Assembly (NCBI GenBank): GCA_009733575.1
Contig: ML769611.1
Location: forward strand, 51,302-115,301
DNA: 64,000 bases
From: Gymnopus androsaceus JB14
Lineage: Eukaryota; Basidiomycota; Agaricomycetes; Agaricales; Omphalotaceae
Reading direction: 5' to 3'
This document shows positions 1-11,597 of this stretch, one piece after another. Below the pieces are notes generated by a model. It saw nothing but the letters and a program-made list of their open reading frames with translations, was not told where the DNA came from and made no database searches. The translations under genes and the position numbers were made by a program. The stretch's first letter is position 1. Each line of letters begins with the position of its first letter.

Positions 1-2917
1 GACAAGAAGTCCAGACACTAAAGCTCCATCACACCCTTCTATGTCCAGACACTCCCAACACACTCGTATCACTGGGAAAACTTGATGATGATGGTCACGC
101 CATCCACACTGCTAATGGTAAAATGACATTCAGAGATTGCCAGGGGAAACTTGTGGGAGTTATCCCAAAGACTAATGGACTATACCAGATCCCATCACGG
201 GAACACACTTATTCAACTAAGATTGGCTCATTGGTATCTCTTTACAAGGCACACTGCATCTTAGGGCATCTCAACTATGCTTATGTGAAGCATATGTTCC
301 GAGATAACCAGGTTCATGGAATTGGATTGGATCCGAAACAAATGGACAAACCAGAATGCCATGCTTGTATGCTTGGGAAAGCGGTATCCTATTGCTCAGG
401 TGCAATCATCTCCCCATGCGAAAGAATTTGGAGACATTTTCCACATGGACGTGTGGGGACCAGCACAAGTCAGGATGGCAAACCATTGCACTTACACACT
501 GACTCTAGTTGATGAAGCAACTGATTGGTTGGAGGAACCCCAAATGAAGTCAAAGGACAAGTCATTTGCACAGTACATGGTTCTCCAAACAGGTCTCCAA
601 ACACAATATGGCATAACTGTTAAAGTTCTCCACTCTGATCGAGGGGGAAAATTTCTCAGTAATGAATTCACAGCATATCTGGAACATATTGGGACACGAC
701 GACATCTCATGGTACATGACACCCCGGAACACAATGGCATAGTGGAACACACACATCGAACATTGCTTAATGCAGTTCAAAGTCTTTTAATCTCATCAGG
801 ACTCCCGAAATGGCTTTGGGGATTCATGATGAGATATGTGGTATATGTTTGGAATTGGACGCCGAAGAAAGCCATCGGAATGGCCACTCCATATGAGAAA
901 CGGTTTGGTATTAAACCGGACATTACTAATCTTTGCATCTTTGGCAGTATTGTTTATGCTAAACGAGAAAAGGAACCCGGCAAATTGGAACCACAGGCCC
1001 AGGAAGGATGCTGGATAGGACTTGAACCCGAATTGAATGGTCACTACATCTACTGGCCAACATGTCACACTGTCACAATGGGGAGGAACGTAGTTTTCTC
1101 TGACAGGCAGATCCAACCCATTGAGAGGGAGGATGGAAATTTGGGAAATTTAGGAACATTGGTCACTGAGTCAGAACAGCCTGTCATACCAGTTCCAGAA
1201 GAAATTGCTGAACCAATTGCACCAGACAAATTATCTGGGAAACGAGTCAGAGAACCCACCAAGAAGATCAGGGACGTCATTGAAGGACTTGGAGAAGGAA
1301 GTGATGACTCGCGACATCTTACCACATCTCTAGGTCAGGTAACATCAGAAATCAAATCTGATCCTTTATCTGTTGCAGAAGCTATGCAACAACCTGACAG
1401 CTCCAAATGGTATGGTGCCATGGAAGACAAAATCTCCAGACTCCAGGAGCGTGGAACCTATACAATTGTCACTCCACCTCCAGATGCCAATATTCTCACA
1501 TCCAAATGGGTGTATCAGACCAAGAAGGATGAACAAGGTCACATTACAGGACACCGAGCTTGTCTTGTTGTACCTGGATTTAATCAGATCCCAGATGTTG
1601 ACTACTTCCCAGATGAAACCTTCGCATCTGTCGCAAAACTTGCATCAGCCCATGCTATACTCAGCATTGGAGCTGAGAAGAGCATGATTATTCACCAAAT
1701 GGACATGAAATCAGCTTACCTTAATGGGAAATTAGATGACAACGAGCCATTTTTATGAAGGCACCTCCATGCATTGATATAGGGTAAAACCAGGTCAAAC
1801 TTTATGGCTTAAACTCGCACTTTACAGACTTAAACAAGCTGGTCAACAATGGTACATGCAATTCAGGGAGATCATGACCCAACTGGGGTTTAAACAGTCT
1901 CATTTTGATCATGCTGTTTTCTATCCCACTAATCTCTTCACCATCATTTTTATACATGTTGAAGACATGACATTGGTTACCAAAACCCTGGCCATCATGG
2001 AGAAACTAAAGAAAGAGATTGGGGCTATAATCAAAGTTGTTGATTCCAGAGAAATCCATTGGCTACTTGGGATTGAGATCCAAAGATCTCTCCATAACAG
2101 GACAATTCACTTATCCCAACGGTCATACATTGACACCATACTCTCTCACTATGGATTCTTGAATATAAAGCCACTTTCTATTCCCTTTGATCCCCACATC
2201 CACCTCACCAAAGACCAATCACCCAAAATGGTTGAGGATATCACTTTTATGCGCAACGAACCCTATAGAGAGGCCCTTGGTGCTCTTCAGTATTTATCTG
2301 TTGCTACGAGACCTGACATCACGTATGCAGTCTCTATCCTTGCTTGCTTTTCACAAAACCCTGGCATCACTCATTGGAATGGTGTACACCATGTCTACGC
2401 CTATCTCAAATACACCCAAGACTTCTGGCTCAGTACAAGCAATCAGGAAACAGTCCAAGACTACACTGATGTGGATGGTATGTCCCAAGAGGACCAACAT
2501 GCTATTTCCAGGCACATTTTTATGTTGAATGGCAGAGCAGTATCTTGGTCATTGAAATGACAGGATACCATTTCCTTATCTACCGTGGAAGCCAAGTATA
2601 TCACTTTGACCCATGCAGCAAAGGAAGCGATCTGGCTTAGGAACCTTTTATCGGAAATCTTTGGTCCCATTACTCATGCAATCCCTATCATGTCAGACAA
2701 TCAGTCCGCCATTGCATTGGCAAAGGTTGATCATTTTCATGCCAGGACCAAACACATCAATATCCAATACCACTTCATCCACTACGTCATCAAGGAAGGT
2801 AAAATTTGTCTTACATACTGCCCTACCAAAAACATGATGGCAGACATCTTCACCAAAGTCTTACCTTCAATGAAAGCCAAACACTTCGCAGCATCCATGG
2901 GATTAGCAAAGGTTTGA
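1..2917 (+). pseudogene. Ty1/copia retrotransposon pol, decayed
   Basis: This is the internal region of a Ty1/copia LTR retrotransposon, entering from the left edge. In order it shows a GAG-pre-integrase zinc domain (HCILGHLNYAYVKHM with a following CHACMLGK, about 262-385), an integrase core with all three acidic residues (FHMDVWGP, LHSDRGG, PEHNGIVEH), the copia-type reverse transcriptase start (SKWVYQTKKDEQGH, about 1501-1540), an RT/connection part (1856-2560, with ATRPDITYAVS) and RNase H (2585-2917, VEAKYI, MSDNQSAIALAK, ADIFTKVLP). The reading frame breaks near 390, by a stop at 1756 and again near 2560. The RT catalytic box normally read as YVDD is HVED here. The element is therefore not active. 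The 5' LTR and gag lie outside the window; a matching 3' LTR follows directly. Confidence 0.93.
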
Positions 2918-2992
2918 AGGGGATTGTTGGAATATCAAAGGTAAATATATCTTATCAAACTATACATGGAATGCTTTCTTGTAGTCTCCACT

Positions 2993-4574
2993 CACTCCAC
3001 AGGATCCATTAAAATACAGCTGTAATTAGTAATGAAAAACATTTTGTAAATGATATAATATTTTGCAAGATTTTTTGTATGAAAAAGAACTAAAATTTCC
3101 CCAGAAAAATGAATGGGGAATGAGCTTTATTTACATTTGAAAGTGAAGGTCTTTTGCACTAAGGAGAGATGGTCTTTTACTTGCACAGAAGTTTAACCAT
3201 TACGTGTCAGGCCTTGACTCATTTCTCACCCGCTATCCACTCGCTGATGTTTCCCACGCTTCCTGACCATCTGCGGATACTTCCCGCACTCATTACCTAC
3301 ATTGCGGGTGCTTTCCATGCTTATTTACCATTTATCCTGCCTGCCGGGCACTTTCTACATGTGATTACCTGTTGTTTTGCCTCCCAGGTGCCTCCCGCAC
3401 TTGATAACCATCCATCAGGCCCTCCCGACGACTTACACAGCCACCCTACAGTATATAAGTAGACACCCCGAGTCCATGTACCCTAGTCTGTTATTACCAT
3501 TGTTACCGAATCGATCCCATTTTGCTTCTGTCTCTGTCTCTGTCTCTCTATTTCTATCTGTTCTAACCAGTTGTGCCTTCCGAGCTCCGTTCAAAGGCCC
3601 ACTGTCATCTGCATTAACTGCAAGGCTCTGTCCGTAGATACCAAATCTATGTCCAGAGCTCACTGTCTTCTATCCCTGTTTACGACTTTACGACCAAAGC
3701 TCCCCAGGAGCTTCCTATTTGGGTTTTGCTACCTCTAGAACCTCTGGGACCGTCCGCTTTCACTCAATTCCACCTGCTCCCACGCTATTTTCACCTGCTC
3801 TCACGCTATGCCGTCGGCTCCCATGCTATTCCCATCTGCTTTCACCCTATTCCATCTGCTCCCATGGTATTTCTGTCCGCTCTTGTGCTATTCCGTCCGC
3901 TCCCACGCTATTTCCGCCCGCTTTCCCCCCATTCCACCCGCTCCCACGCTATTTCCGTCCGCTTTTGCTGTATTTCACCCACATTATCCATATTTGGACT
4001 TATTACACCTTTTTGGACCACTCCTTCATCCATATTCCATCCGCTTCCACTCATTTCTGGTCGTCGGACCACAATACCACCCGCTTCGTGCTGATTACGT
4101 CATCGGGTGGCCCGTACACTGTTCCTTGCACCTCTGAGGCTTGTACTGTTCCATACAACACTCATACTACTGTCCAGATCCACCTTACGGCACGGTTACC
4201 CCAGGTGGTTGCATTTGGTCTCCACCTACATCCAGGTGCAAGACATTCGGGATACCTTGGTTTGAGATCCGTTTCGTGCACCGGGTCTCACATTATGCCC
4301 TAAGAACAAGCCAATGGTGCTTGTTTTGTTGCTACAGCATAATAGTTAGTGCATTGTTAGGGCGTAATAGTTGAGCTTTTACATGAGTAAAAGACTATCT
4401 TTCCGAATTGTAAAAGACCTTCACTTTTGAAAGGAAATGAAGCTCATTCCCCATTCATTTTTCAGGGGAAATCTTAGTTCTTTTTCATACAAAAAATTTT
4501 GTGAAATATTATATCATTTACAAAATGTTTTTCATTACTAATTACGGCCATATTTTAATGGATCCTGTGGAGTG
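2993..4574. mobile_element. CACTA-like hairpin (foldback) element, about 490 bp without its own insertion
   Basis: The ends are inverted repeats about 210 bases long that begin CACTCCACAGGATCCATT on the left and pair with the reverse complement at the right end. They are flanked by the 3-bp direct repeat ACT (2990-2992 and 4575-4577). A 3-bp duplication and CACT termini suggest a CACTA-type (CMC/EnSpm) non-autonomous element, although a Harbinger origin is possible. It lies in the copia LTR and is itself interrupted by the solo LTR at 3205-4292. No coding sequence of its own is visible. Confidence 0.7.
3205..4292 (+). repeat. Solo LTR, copy 1
   Basis: This 1088-bp unit starts TGTCAGGCCTTG and ends GGGTCTCACA. 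A second copy at 33965-35081 shares the whole length. The flanks TTACG (3200-3204) and TTATG (4293-4297) look like a 5-bp target duplication with one mismatch. A TATA box (ACAGTATATAAGTAG) sits near 3450. The second half is a pyrimidine-rich series of degenerate short repeats around CGCTCCCACGCTATTTC. It has no internal region, so it is a recombined single LTR, and is most likely from a gypsy-class element. The overlapping open frames are by-products of the repeat composition. Confidence 0.8.
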
Positions 4575-4758
4575 ACTTGTTTGTATCACCATCCCATGCA
4601 CTCCACTGCTATCATCTCGCAGACTCCACTCAGTCTCTTGCCATATCTACTTGCTCTCTCATAGTACCCACTTTACCATATGGACAGTAGCCACAAGTAT
4701 TCACGCAGTAGCCACCTGCCTGATATATCATTTGTACTTAGGACTGTATATAAGCTTA

Positions 4759-4916
4759 GAGCCTGTTCGGCAAAAGATAATGTTGAACTTTGACCACTAA
4801 ATCTTGCCTATATATAGCAAATGACTAATTGCTCCACCATTCAATTTTAGTCATTTGCTATATATGGGCAGGATTTAGCGGTCAAAGTTCAATGTTATCT
4901 TTTGCCGAACAGGCTC
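4759..4916. mobile_element. Tourist-like MITE (PIF/Harbinger class), 158 bp
   Basis: The element is nearly one long hairpin with termini GAGCCTGTTCGGCAAAAG and the inverse, flanked on both sides by TTA (4756-4758 and 4917-4919). The GGCCTGTT-type terminus and 3-bp TTA duplication are diagnostic of Tourist/PIF-Harbinger MITEs. The two arms differ at only a few positions, so the insertion is fairly young relative to the copia LTR it sits in. Confidence 0.9.
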
Positions 4917-5042
4917 TTAGGTACTATACCCTGTAATAACACCATTGTCCCTGATCAATCTGTGTGATTGCTACTACTAAGTCCTGTGTGGACTTATTGC
5001 TGCTACTTCCTTTTTAGGAATATAACTCTAATACTTCCCACA

Positions 5043-5712
5043 TGAGGGTCTATTGTACTATATCATGACATAAAATAAGTCTTTTATTTACAAAAGGGCT
5101 TACTCTTTATAGTTTGAATCCTCCAGAGGCATGTGAAAATATTCCGGGATCACCTCCTGAGTGTAAAATGAGTTTTTAATGACCATGTTAAGGTTTCTAC
5201 AGCATGTTGAAACATCTAGTCAGCTTACAATACCCCCAGGTAAGTCATTGCATCAAATATATGACCTTCAAAGCCATTAAAGGCATGGGAAAACCATATA
5301 CGGGATGGTTACAGGGGCTACCGTACCCTTTCTGAATACTTTATTATGGTTACACCTGTGTTTTTGACGGCTGTGACTGTTTACGGGATGGTGACATGCC
5401 CAATAGGAAGTACTGATAATGCCTACATACTATTAAAAATATATCTTGATCAAGATTCAAGTAAGGAAAGTACTCTTTCAGCTTCTTATATATACATAAT
5501 GAAGGGTTTGTACAGGTTCCACTGTGTGTAAATATGTACCAATTTAAACTGATTCTAAGCATTTTAAGGATTTTTTGGATTATAAATAAACTGTAAACCT
5601 GTACTGATTTAAATTGTGTATCAGTACAAGCTCTAGTGATACATTTTGCAGTACAATGCAGTGCAATTTATGATTTATGTGCAGTTTAATGAATTGTATC
5701 TCCAAACCCTAA
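5043..5712. other. AT-rich spacer, no gene seen
   Basis: Short open frames on both strands overlap and resemble nothing recognisable. The stretch separates the copia LTR from the PIF/Harbinger element, and I see no repeat structure in it. Confidence 0.5.
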
Positions 5713-5818
5713 TTAGGGTGGGTTCAGTGGTGGATTTAGATTAGATTTAGTCTGGATTTACAAACTCTGGGAACAGTTGGATTTGATTGGACCATGTGAC
5801 CAAGTCTGACCAAACTTT

Positions 5819-7504
5819 TTGTTATTGCGCTTTACATCTCAATGCTGCCAACGTGTTCATTTACTCCTTCTACTATTGAAAAATACAATATGGGCCACAG
5901 GTCCTAATGATGCTGACTGGTCTGACCCCAAAGATACCAGAGCAGTCATTGGTTTCTTCTATAAGAATGAAAACCGCGGAAAACTTAGGCAAGGTGGAAA
6001 TCTGACAAGGGCTGGGCTGAATGAGTGTGCTGCTCATATGGCCAGGACATGGCCATGGGAGGTGAAAAAAGGTGGCCCAAAAACTGCTTCCTCTATTGGG
6101 ATGCGCTGGAAGAAGGTATGAATTCATTCATTTTGGCTTTTTTGTTGTGTGATTGAGATGGCTCTCAGATCAAGGTTATCTTTGAAGCCATCTTGGCTGT
6201 GAAGCAGAAGAGATATGTTGGTGCCTCTGGCTGGAATTATGATGACAAAAATGGTTATGGCGATTGCGGATTCCAATAGAGATGAGTGGAACAACTTTGT
6301 TAAGAAACATACCATTTTTAAGCCATTTGCCACCCAAGGCTGGGAGTTTTTTTTTGATGATATTCAGGAGATACTTCCTGCCACTGCCACTGCCAGAGGG
6401 AAGTATATCTACAATGCTTCAGGCCATTCTCAGGCTTCCCAGTCTACTGACTCTCAACAGTCACAGTTTATTGGCACTCCTGATGATTCTCAGGACACTG
6501 GCTCTGATGCTGGACAGTTTGACAAAGACCCATTTGTCCTTCCCGGTGATTCTCCAACTCCTGCTCCACATTCTGATTCATCAACTCCAACTCCTGCTTC
6601 TCACTCAGTTCCTCTGCTCCTCATTAGTCTTCCCTAGGCAGACTCGTATACACTGATGATCGCCAATGTGTGTATAAAGTCTGCTAGTTCCCATGGGGTC
6701 AATACTGCGCCAGAAAAAGCTTATGTAAATATACTTTGGCATGTCATTTTTCTGCACAATTGGATGCAAAATATATATATTTTTCAATAGAATCAAAGCT
6801 ATGGTAGTACTAAAATCTTAAGGCCAAAAAACTGGCGGAATGAACAATGAGAAAGTTGGGAAATTTTCAGAGGGAACCAGTGGGCCGGCTTGGAGTGCTT
6901 GAAAATGAATGAGTGGTTTTGCTTTGATATTTACATATTCACCAGCACTTAAAGCTGGGGCAGCATCTACGGCAGGCGTACTATAGGACTGGCTCCTCAT
7001 TCAGTTTCAACTCCTGCTCCTTGTTCAGTTTCAACCCCTGCTCCTTGTTCAGTTTCAACTTCCACTCCTCATTCCATTTCAACTCCAGCTTCTTCTACTG
7101 CTTCATGCTCAGTCTCTGTGAAGCATTCTGCTTCTGATATGGATGAGTTTGACTCTCCATGGGGTATAAAGTGTGGTAGGGTAACTGGACCAGAGGCAAT
7201 TGCCAGTCTCAGTTGTTCTGTGCAGAGCATTTGGGAGGCCATTTGTGATAACATGCCAGCACCAAAGCAATCTTCCGCTATGTCACCAACTAAAAAGATT
7301 GAAATGGCCTGTGCATTGTTTCGGGAGGATTGGAAGAATGGAATTATTACATGGGAGCAGTCAATGGAGTTAATTATCATCTTTGGGCAGAGTTCAACTG
7401 CCGTCAATGTGTATATGAGTGAGCAGGAAGATGAGCAAAGCGATGTTGCAAAACTACGTATCTCTAAGCATACACTTGCCTGGAGGGATTGGGAAATCAT
7501 GTAA
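5819..7504 (+). pseudogene. Myb/SANT-like DNA-binding protein of the Harbinger element
   Basis: Harbinger elements encode a Myb/SANT protein that helps bring the transposase to the TIRs. The first exon (about 5870-6117) has the tryptophan-bearing core (DADWSDPKDTRAVIGFFYK, then NECAAHMARTWPW and SIGMRWKK). A donor follows at 6116, and the next exon starts near 6170 (YVGASGWNYDDKNG). The frame shifts near 6265, where the conserved continuation (DEWNNFVKKH, FATQGWEF) lies in another frame. About 370 bp of foreign sequence (6637-7005) separates this from a Ser/Pro/Thr linker built of roughly 27-bp repeats (7005-7090). The C-terminal helical part is 7118-7504. The start codon is uncertain. Confidence 0.75.
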
Positions 7505-7512
7505 CCTAGCCT

Positions 7513-9750
7513 TTACATACATTGGTGATCAGCAGCACAGCCATCCCAACCACTAATGAAAAGGAGGAACCGCATACTAAAGTCAACAACAGCAAGGCAG
7601 TTCATTGTAACTCCACCTTTTTGAATCCATGCATGCTGGATATCCTCTGCAGAAGGTGTACAATTTATGTGAGCTCCATCCAGAGCACCAATTACATTTG
7701 CAAAGAAAGGCCAAAATTTGGTATTGGAGCATATCTTGGTGGGGACTGGATCATCTGCACTAGGCAGCTGTACAAAGTGGTCATAAAAAATTGGAGAGGC
7801 CAAAAATTCCAATATGGTATGGAAATGCCTATTGATAAATTAGTTGATTGAGCCAAGATGATAAGCATAGATCTTACTCTGAAATAGTGGATTTGCATGT
7901 CTGTAAAGAAGAAAACGGAATACTTCAATAGGATGAGCCTCGACCGAGAAAGTCAGGACCTGAGTTTGATATGATCTTGTAGGAGAACGCCTGCATTTCC
8001 CAGCCGAGAAGAACTCCAGACGCAAAAGCAGTACACAGTTCATTGAAGATCGTGATTTCAGTTTGGTGGCTGTTTGGCACTCAGCCTGTTTGCGAAGGTT
8101 GCGAGGCACTGGAAGTTCTGTGCCAGTTTTCTCGCTTACGTATCTAGAGACTAGTATCTGCATCTGGATTTTATTGATATCTCAGGGACTGTGTTGGACT
8201 TGGCATGATATCTAAAGCCTGGAGATTCGAGAAGCAAGCAATCAAAGATCAAGATTTTCAAGGGCTGGAATAGCGAAAAAAAGCTTTAATCATTCCTAGA
8301 ACTGGTATCAAACCGGTACTATGCACTGATCTGAGTTGAGAACATGTCAACAACTCAATGAAGACAAAGCACCAGGCACCAACCGTGAGCTTAATATGAA
8401 CAGCAAGAGTAGAGAATCTATCCAATCAATGCACATTATGTATAAGGTTTGTCTTGTTCTATTTGTATATATAACAAGAACTTAAGCACAAGAAAAGCAT
8501 GAGCAAAAGCCCAAGAAGCTATGCTACCGCATTTCCGTTAGCCACCCCACTACTCATATGCATCTCCTTCTCGAGCTCCGGCCACTTGGGCTTGTAACAC
8601 AGACCAGCATCAACGAGCTCTCTGCTTGTCGCATGCACCAGTCCCGCCGAACTCCTTTGGCAGATTCAGGAATCTGCGCCAACAGTTCATCCTTGTACCC
8701 GCTCCCAATGATATCAATCTTTCCTGGCTGATGCCTGATGCAGCAAAGACGTAGTCTTTGACGTGTTGAAAGCTGGTGAGGGACATGTTCTTGCGATCAA
8801 AGATGGTACAGGAGGTTTCGAGAAAATGCAACAGCGGGCTGCAGCAGAGCAGGCAGGGAGGAGGTGGGGAATTTCTTGTATTCGTAGACGAGGCATTTGA
8901 GCAGACAGTCCTGGGTCGTGCAAGCGTATAGTGCTTTGAAATCGAGCTAGTTAAGTTGCTCAATGTAGTGTGGAAGAGATATCCGTCCTAACAAGGAACG
9001 GGCAGTAAGCTAGTCAGATCAAGCCTGGTGTTCACCTGTAAGATAAAATGACTGTCGAGTCCACAGAGCTTGATAGTCGCCGGTAGCGTAGAAGTGGGAG
9101 AAAAGAATGGAGGACTCACCTCAATATTAATCTAAAACACGAAAGATATGTGATAGAATGTGTTCATCGCGTCCAACGATGAGCAATAAAAAGTTATCAA
9201 TGAAGAGAACTGAAGGTTCTCTCAGTACACAATCGGAAATATGAATTTCGCATTACGAGCCCATGGCTCTATGTAATGCATAGCGGATGAGCAAAGTAAG
9301 TCCCTTTGTAGTTATGTCAATACTACAGATATAGTAATGCACCAGTAATGCACCCACAAATGTAAAACTTGATAGCTTGGCTTTAAACTTTCCATTATAT
9401 GTATTAGGATATACCTTAGAAGTTTGTACTGCAACATGGCTGATTGAAAGCCATGTAACACATTATAGGAAGATTGCCGGTGCTTCATCAAGAGGGATAT
9501 GTGCATTTGGCTTTTCATCATATCCCAAAAGGCGGAGTTGAATGACAAAAGCAAGGAAAACATGTTTGCATATGCCAAAACAGATAAGGAAGACATCAGG
9601 ATGCCCCACGAGAAGCTCATTGAGCCATGCACGCCCAGATAAAGCAGAGTCATGCATTGGCTCTTTGCAGTATTGTGGGGCAATATACTGGCACAATCCT
9701 AAGGACAATGTACTGCAAAACAGCAGCTACAATAAGGATTACACGTTGAT
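7513..9750 (-). pseudogene. HARBI1-type DDE transposase, split and truncated
   Basis: The N-terminal part is at about 9700-9430 on the minus strand (SGRAWLNELLVGHPDVF, then KHVFLAFVIQLR and EAPAIFLYCVTWLS), which matches the usual start of mushroom Harbinger transposases. The DDE core follows 1.5 kb further on at about 7850-7540 (RHFHTILEFLASPIF, FANVIGALDGAHI, GWDGCAAD). The first two catalytic aspartates are present. The third, and the whole C-terminal region, are missing because the plus-strand SANT gene ends there. A TAA and a frameshift lie at the start of the core segment. Sequence between the two halves includes a captured SEC14-like fragment. Confidence 0.78.
8600..9060 (-). pseudogene. 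Captured SEC14-like (CRAL-TRIO) gene fragment
   Basis: On the minus strand, short blocks in shifting frames read like the lipid-binding CRAL-TRIO domain of a fungal Sec14 phosphatidylinositol-transfer protein: HYIEQLN followed by a stop and LDFKALYACTTQDCLLK (about 8980-8900), LETSCTIFDRKNMSLTSF (about 8815-8765) and IDIIGSGYKDELLAQIP followed by EFGGTG (about 8720-8635). The order is that of the family. Internal parts, stop-free frame and introns are lost. It lies between the two halves of the Harbinger transposase, so it is a gene fragment carried by the transposon. Not functional. Confidence 0.72.
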
Positions 9751-9917
9751 AAGCCCCTACAGTTTCATCCGCACTCGGATCCATGGGGAAATGCGAGTAT
9801 AGATGAGAGTAGATAAAGAGTTCAATTAAGCGCCCTTAGGCGCCTCATTGCAATGTCACGCATTTAATTCCGACAGGTCCGGATTTTGTAAATCCAGAGT
9901 AAATCTAAATCTAAATC

Positions 9918-10050
9918 TAGGTTCGGAGCAAGCCTTGCTCCGGCCCGGTGACGGGTAATCCTTCGCAAGTTTGTTTGGTCGAACCAAATATTACCGAAAG
10001 GGTAAGCCTTGCCGCAAGGCAGGCACTTCGGTGGGCTTGGAACGAACCTA
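9918..10050. repeat. Small insertion with hairpins inside the right Harbinger TIR
   Basis: The right end repeats the left subterminal motif (TAAATCTAAATCTAAATC) at about 9899-9917 and resumes at about 10048. Between them is about 130 bp bounded by AGGTTCG and CGAACCT with internal hairpins (GGAGCAAGCCTTGCTCC, GCCTTGCCGCAAGGC). It is likely a tiny nested MITE. Confidence 0.45.
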
Positions 10051-10079
10051 ATCTAAATCCACCGCCGAACCCACCCTTA

Positions 10080-10428
10080 GATGCCTTCCCTTCCCGAGAC
10101 CAAAGGTACCTGTGCCGCATCGGGATAAGCCTCGGACCCGCCGATGTTCAGTTCTTGGACCTTACCGTGTAATAAAGTCTTCCTCCTTCCTTCCCTTCTC
10201 GCTCCGGGTCCGATGGCCCTCAAAATATCAGCTTGACAGGAAGTCGCCTCGCGCCTATAGTCCATCAAACTCGAGCCTGCCTCCTCGCTGTCGCGGTCAA
10301 AATCTTTACCCGCGCTTACCACGTACAGAATCGATCAAGCATCGATTCTGCGCTGATTCCGATTAGACCATCGTCACTTCAGTTTATTTTTTACTTCATG
10401 ATTTTGTAGTATTTTGTGTATATACATA
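10080..10428. other. Spacer between Harbinger element and MITE
   Basis: Overlapping short open frames occur on both strands with no recognisable protein. The sequence is moderately GC-rich compared with the flanks. No repeat structure was seen. Confidence 0.4.
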
Positions 10429-10572
10429 CACTGGCGGCCAAAAGTGATGCCACCCCCAAATCGGGTACTGAATGGCAACTGAATACACCCCCGTGACATA
10501 CTAAATTGAGAGATCGTATTCAGCTCCATTCAGTACCCGATTTGGGGGTGGTATCACTTTTGGCCACCAGTG
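10429..10572. mobile_element. Tc1/mariner-type MITE, 144 bp (copy A)
   Basis: The TIRs start CACTGGCGGCCAAAAGTGAT and end in the inverse, and are flanked by TA on both sides (10427-10428, 10573-10574). The terminus and TA duplication are typical of Tc1/mariner. A shrunken copy lies at 14481-14600 and an element with the same terminal 16 bases lies at 12493-13224. Confidence 0.88.
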
Positions 10573-10574
10573 TA

Positions 10575-11195
10575 TCTTATAACTATGTACATACAGACTG
10601 TTATCGACGCGCTGATTGTCCCAAAATGGCTTAGTCAGGGGGTAGCATGTCTACTTCAGAGCAATCAGATTTTGATCAGAGTTAAGCGTAGTAGGTGATA
10701 TTCCGGATTTCTCGGTTGAATACCCTTAGATGATTTGTGCGGTCTGTACGAGGGTCATAGATGTATTTGAGATACTATAGCAAATACTATAGCTGTTTTG
10801 CCATCGGTTTTCATTTCCTTACTCTACAATCATCGAGACTCCTTCCATTGAGCACATGTACTATTGCTCCATTCACAACTTACCTACTCACGATTCCGAT
10901 ACCGATATGTCTACTTTTGACTCTCAGAACTATACAGAACATTCTAGCAATTTCTATATACTTATTGCGAATAGGTACCTATAGGTACTTAAGCATTGTC
11001 AGTAGATACAAGGATTCAAGGAATCAAGCTTTCCGAATCAGTAAATCGGGGAAAGTATGCTGACGGATGTATGACGGTAGATTTCACGGAATATTCTGCC
11101 CGTTACTTTGATGGAGCATACTCCATTTACTCAACATCCTACTCTGTCTACCTACTCTCCGGAGACATTTCTACAATACGTTCCTACCCTAAAAG
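10575..11195. other. Intergenic stretch, no gene seen
   Basis: Only short, low-complexity open frames are present. Nothing recognisable on either strand. Confidence 0.4.
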
Positions 11196-11597
11196 TCAGC
11201 CTCCAAAAATGAGGGGTATCCGGTCACTCCCGCGCTCACCCCACCTCAAGATATTATGAGTACTTGTGTTATACATGACAGTGCCCGTTGGCGCGTCGCG
11301 CATCGCACCATAGATACCATCTGCTAACTGATATTGTTCCAGTGAGTGCAAACCCAATGTGAGCGTATTCCTGAAGGTGTGTTCATTGAATAACTCTTTG
11401 AACTCTTTTCTAGCTTGCGAGTCGCTGGCAAGGTCACTGGCACACTGACTCAGCCCGGGAAGAGGAAATAATTCAAAAAAATCCGCCCCATTGTTGCAAG
11501 TCAGTGAATACATGCCTTGAGAATCCCACAAGAGAGTGTCGGTAATGTTAAATATTATTATCGATGTAGGTATGATTCGTAACAAGGAGAAACGCAA
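11196..11597 (-). CDS. Uncharacterised open frame, possible gene fragment
   Basis: A stop-free minus-strand frame of 133 codons has mixed amino-acid composition and an acidic, helix-friendly middle section (RKEFKELFNEHTF). I recognise no family. It may be a fragment of a host gene, because the surrounding 10-13 kb is otherwise MITEs. No convincing start context or introns were seen. Confidence 0.2.
   Translation of the reverse strand: MRFSLLRIIPTSIIIFNITDTLLWDSQGMYSLTCNNGADFFELFPLPGLSQCASDLASDSQARKEFKELFNEHTFRNTLTLGLHSLEQYQLADGIYGAMRDAPTGTVMYNTSTHNILRWGERGSDRIPLIFGG

Larger units (their letters stand above)
2925..5042 (+). repeat. Copia 3' LTR, split by nested insertions
   Basis: The LTR begins TGTTGGAATATC eight bases after the last pol codon and directly after a short purine-rich tract (GAAGGGGAT). 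A plausible end is CTTCCCACA at 5034-5042, which gives terminal inverted bases TGTTGGAA/TTCCCACA. A TATA-like ACTGTATATAAG lies near 4743. After removing the insertions at 2993-4574 and 4759-4916, the original LTR is about 370 bases, a usual size for copia. No second LTR is in the window to prove the boundary. Confidence 0.6.
5716..10076. mobile_element. PIF/Harbinger DNA transposon, 4.36 kb
   Basis: The termini GGGTGGGTTCAGTGGTGGAT (left) and its near-perfect inverse (right) agree at 27 of the first 29 positions. Both ends are flanked by the family's 3-bp target duplication TTA (5713-5715 and 10077-10079). Inside are the two genes expected of this superfamily, a Myb/SANT-like DNA-binding protein on the plus strand and a DDE_Tnp_4 (HARBI1-type) transposase on the minus strand. 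The transposase is interrupted by a fragment of a SEC14-like gene and lacks its last third, so the element cannot move on its own. The right TIR is itself interrupted at about 9918-10050. Confidence 0.88.

Noticed and set aside
3719..4374. Several overlapping open frames of 77-194 codons in the solo LTR, repeated in copy 2 at 34508-35125
   Set aside because: They follow the CGCTCCCACGCTATTTC repeats in three frames at once, which is typical of low-complexity LTR sequence rather than a protein.
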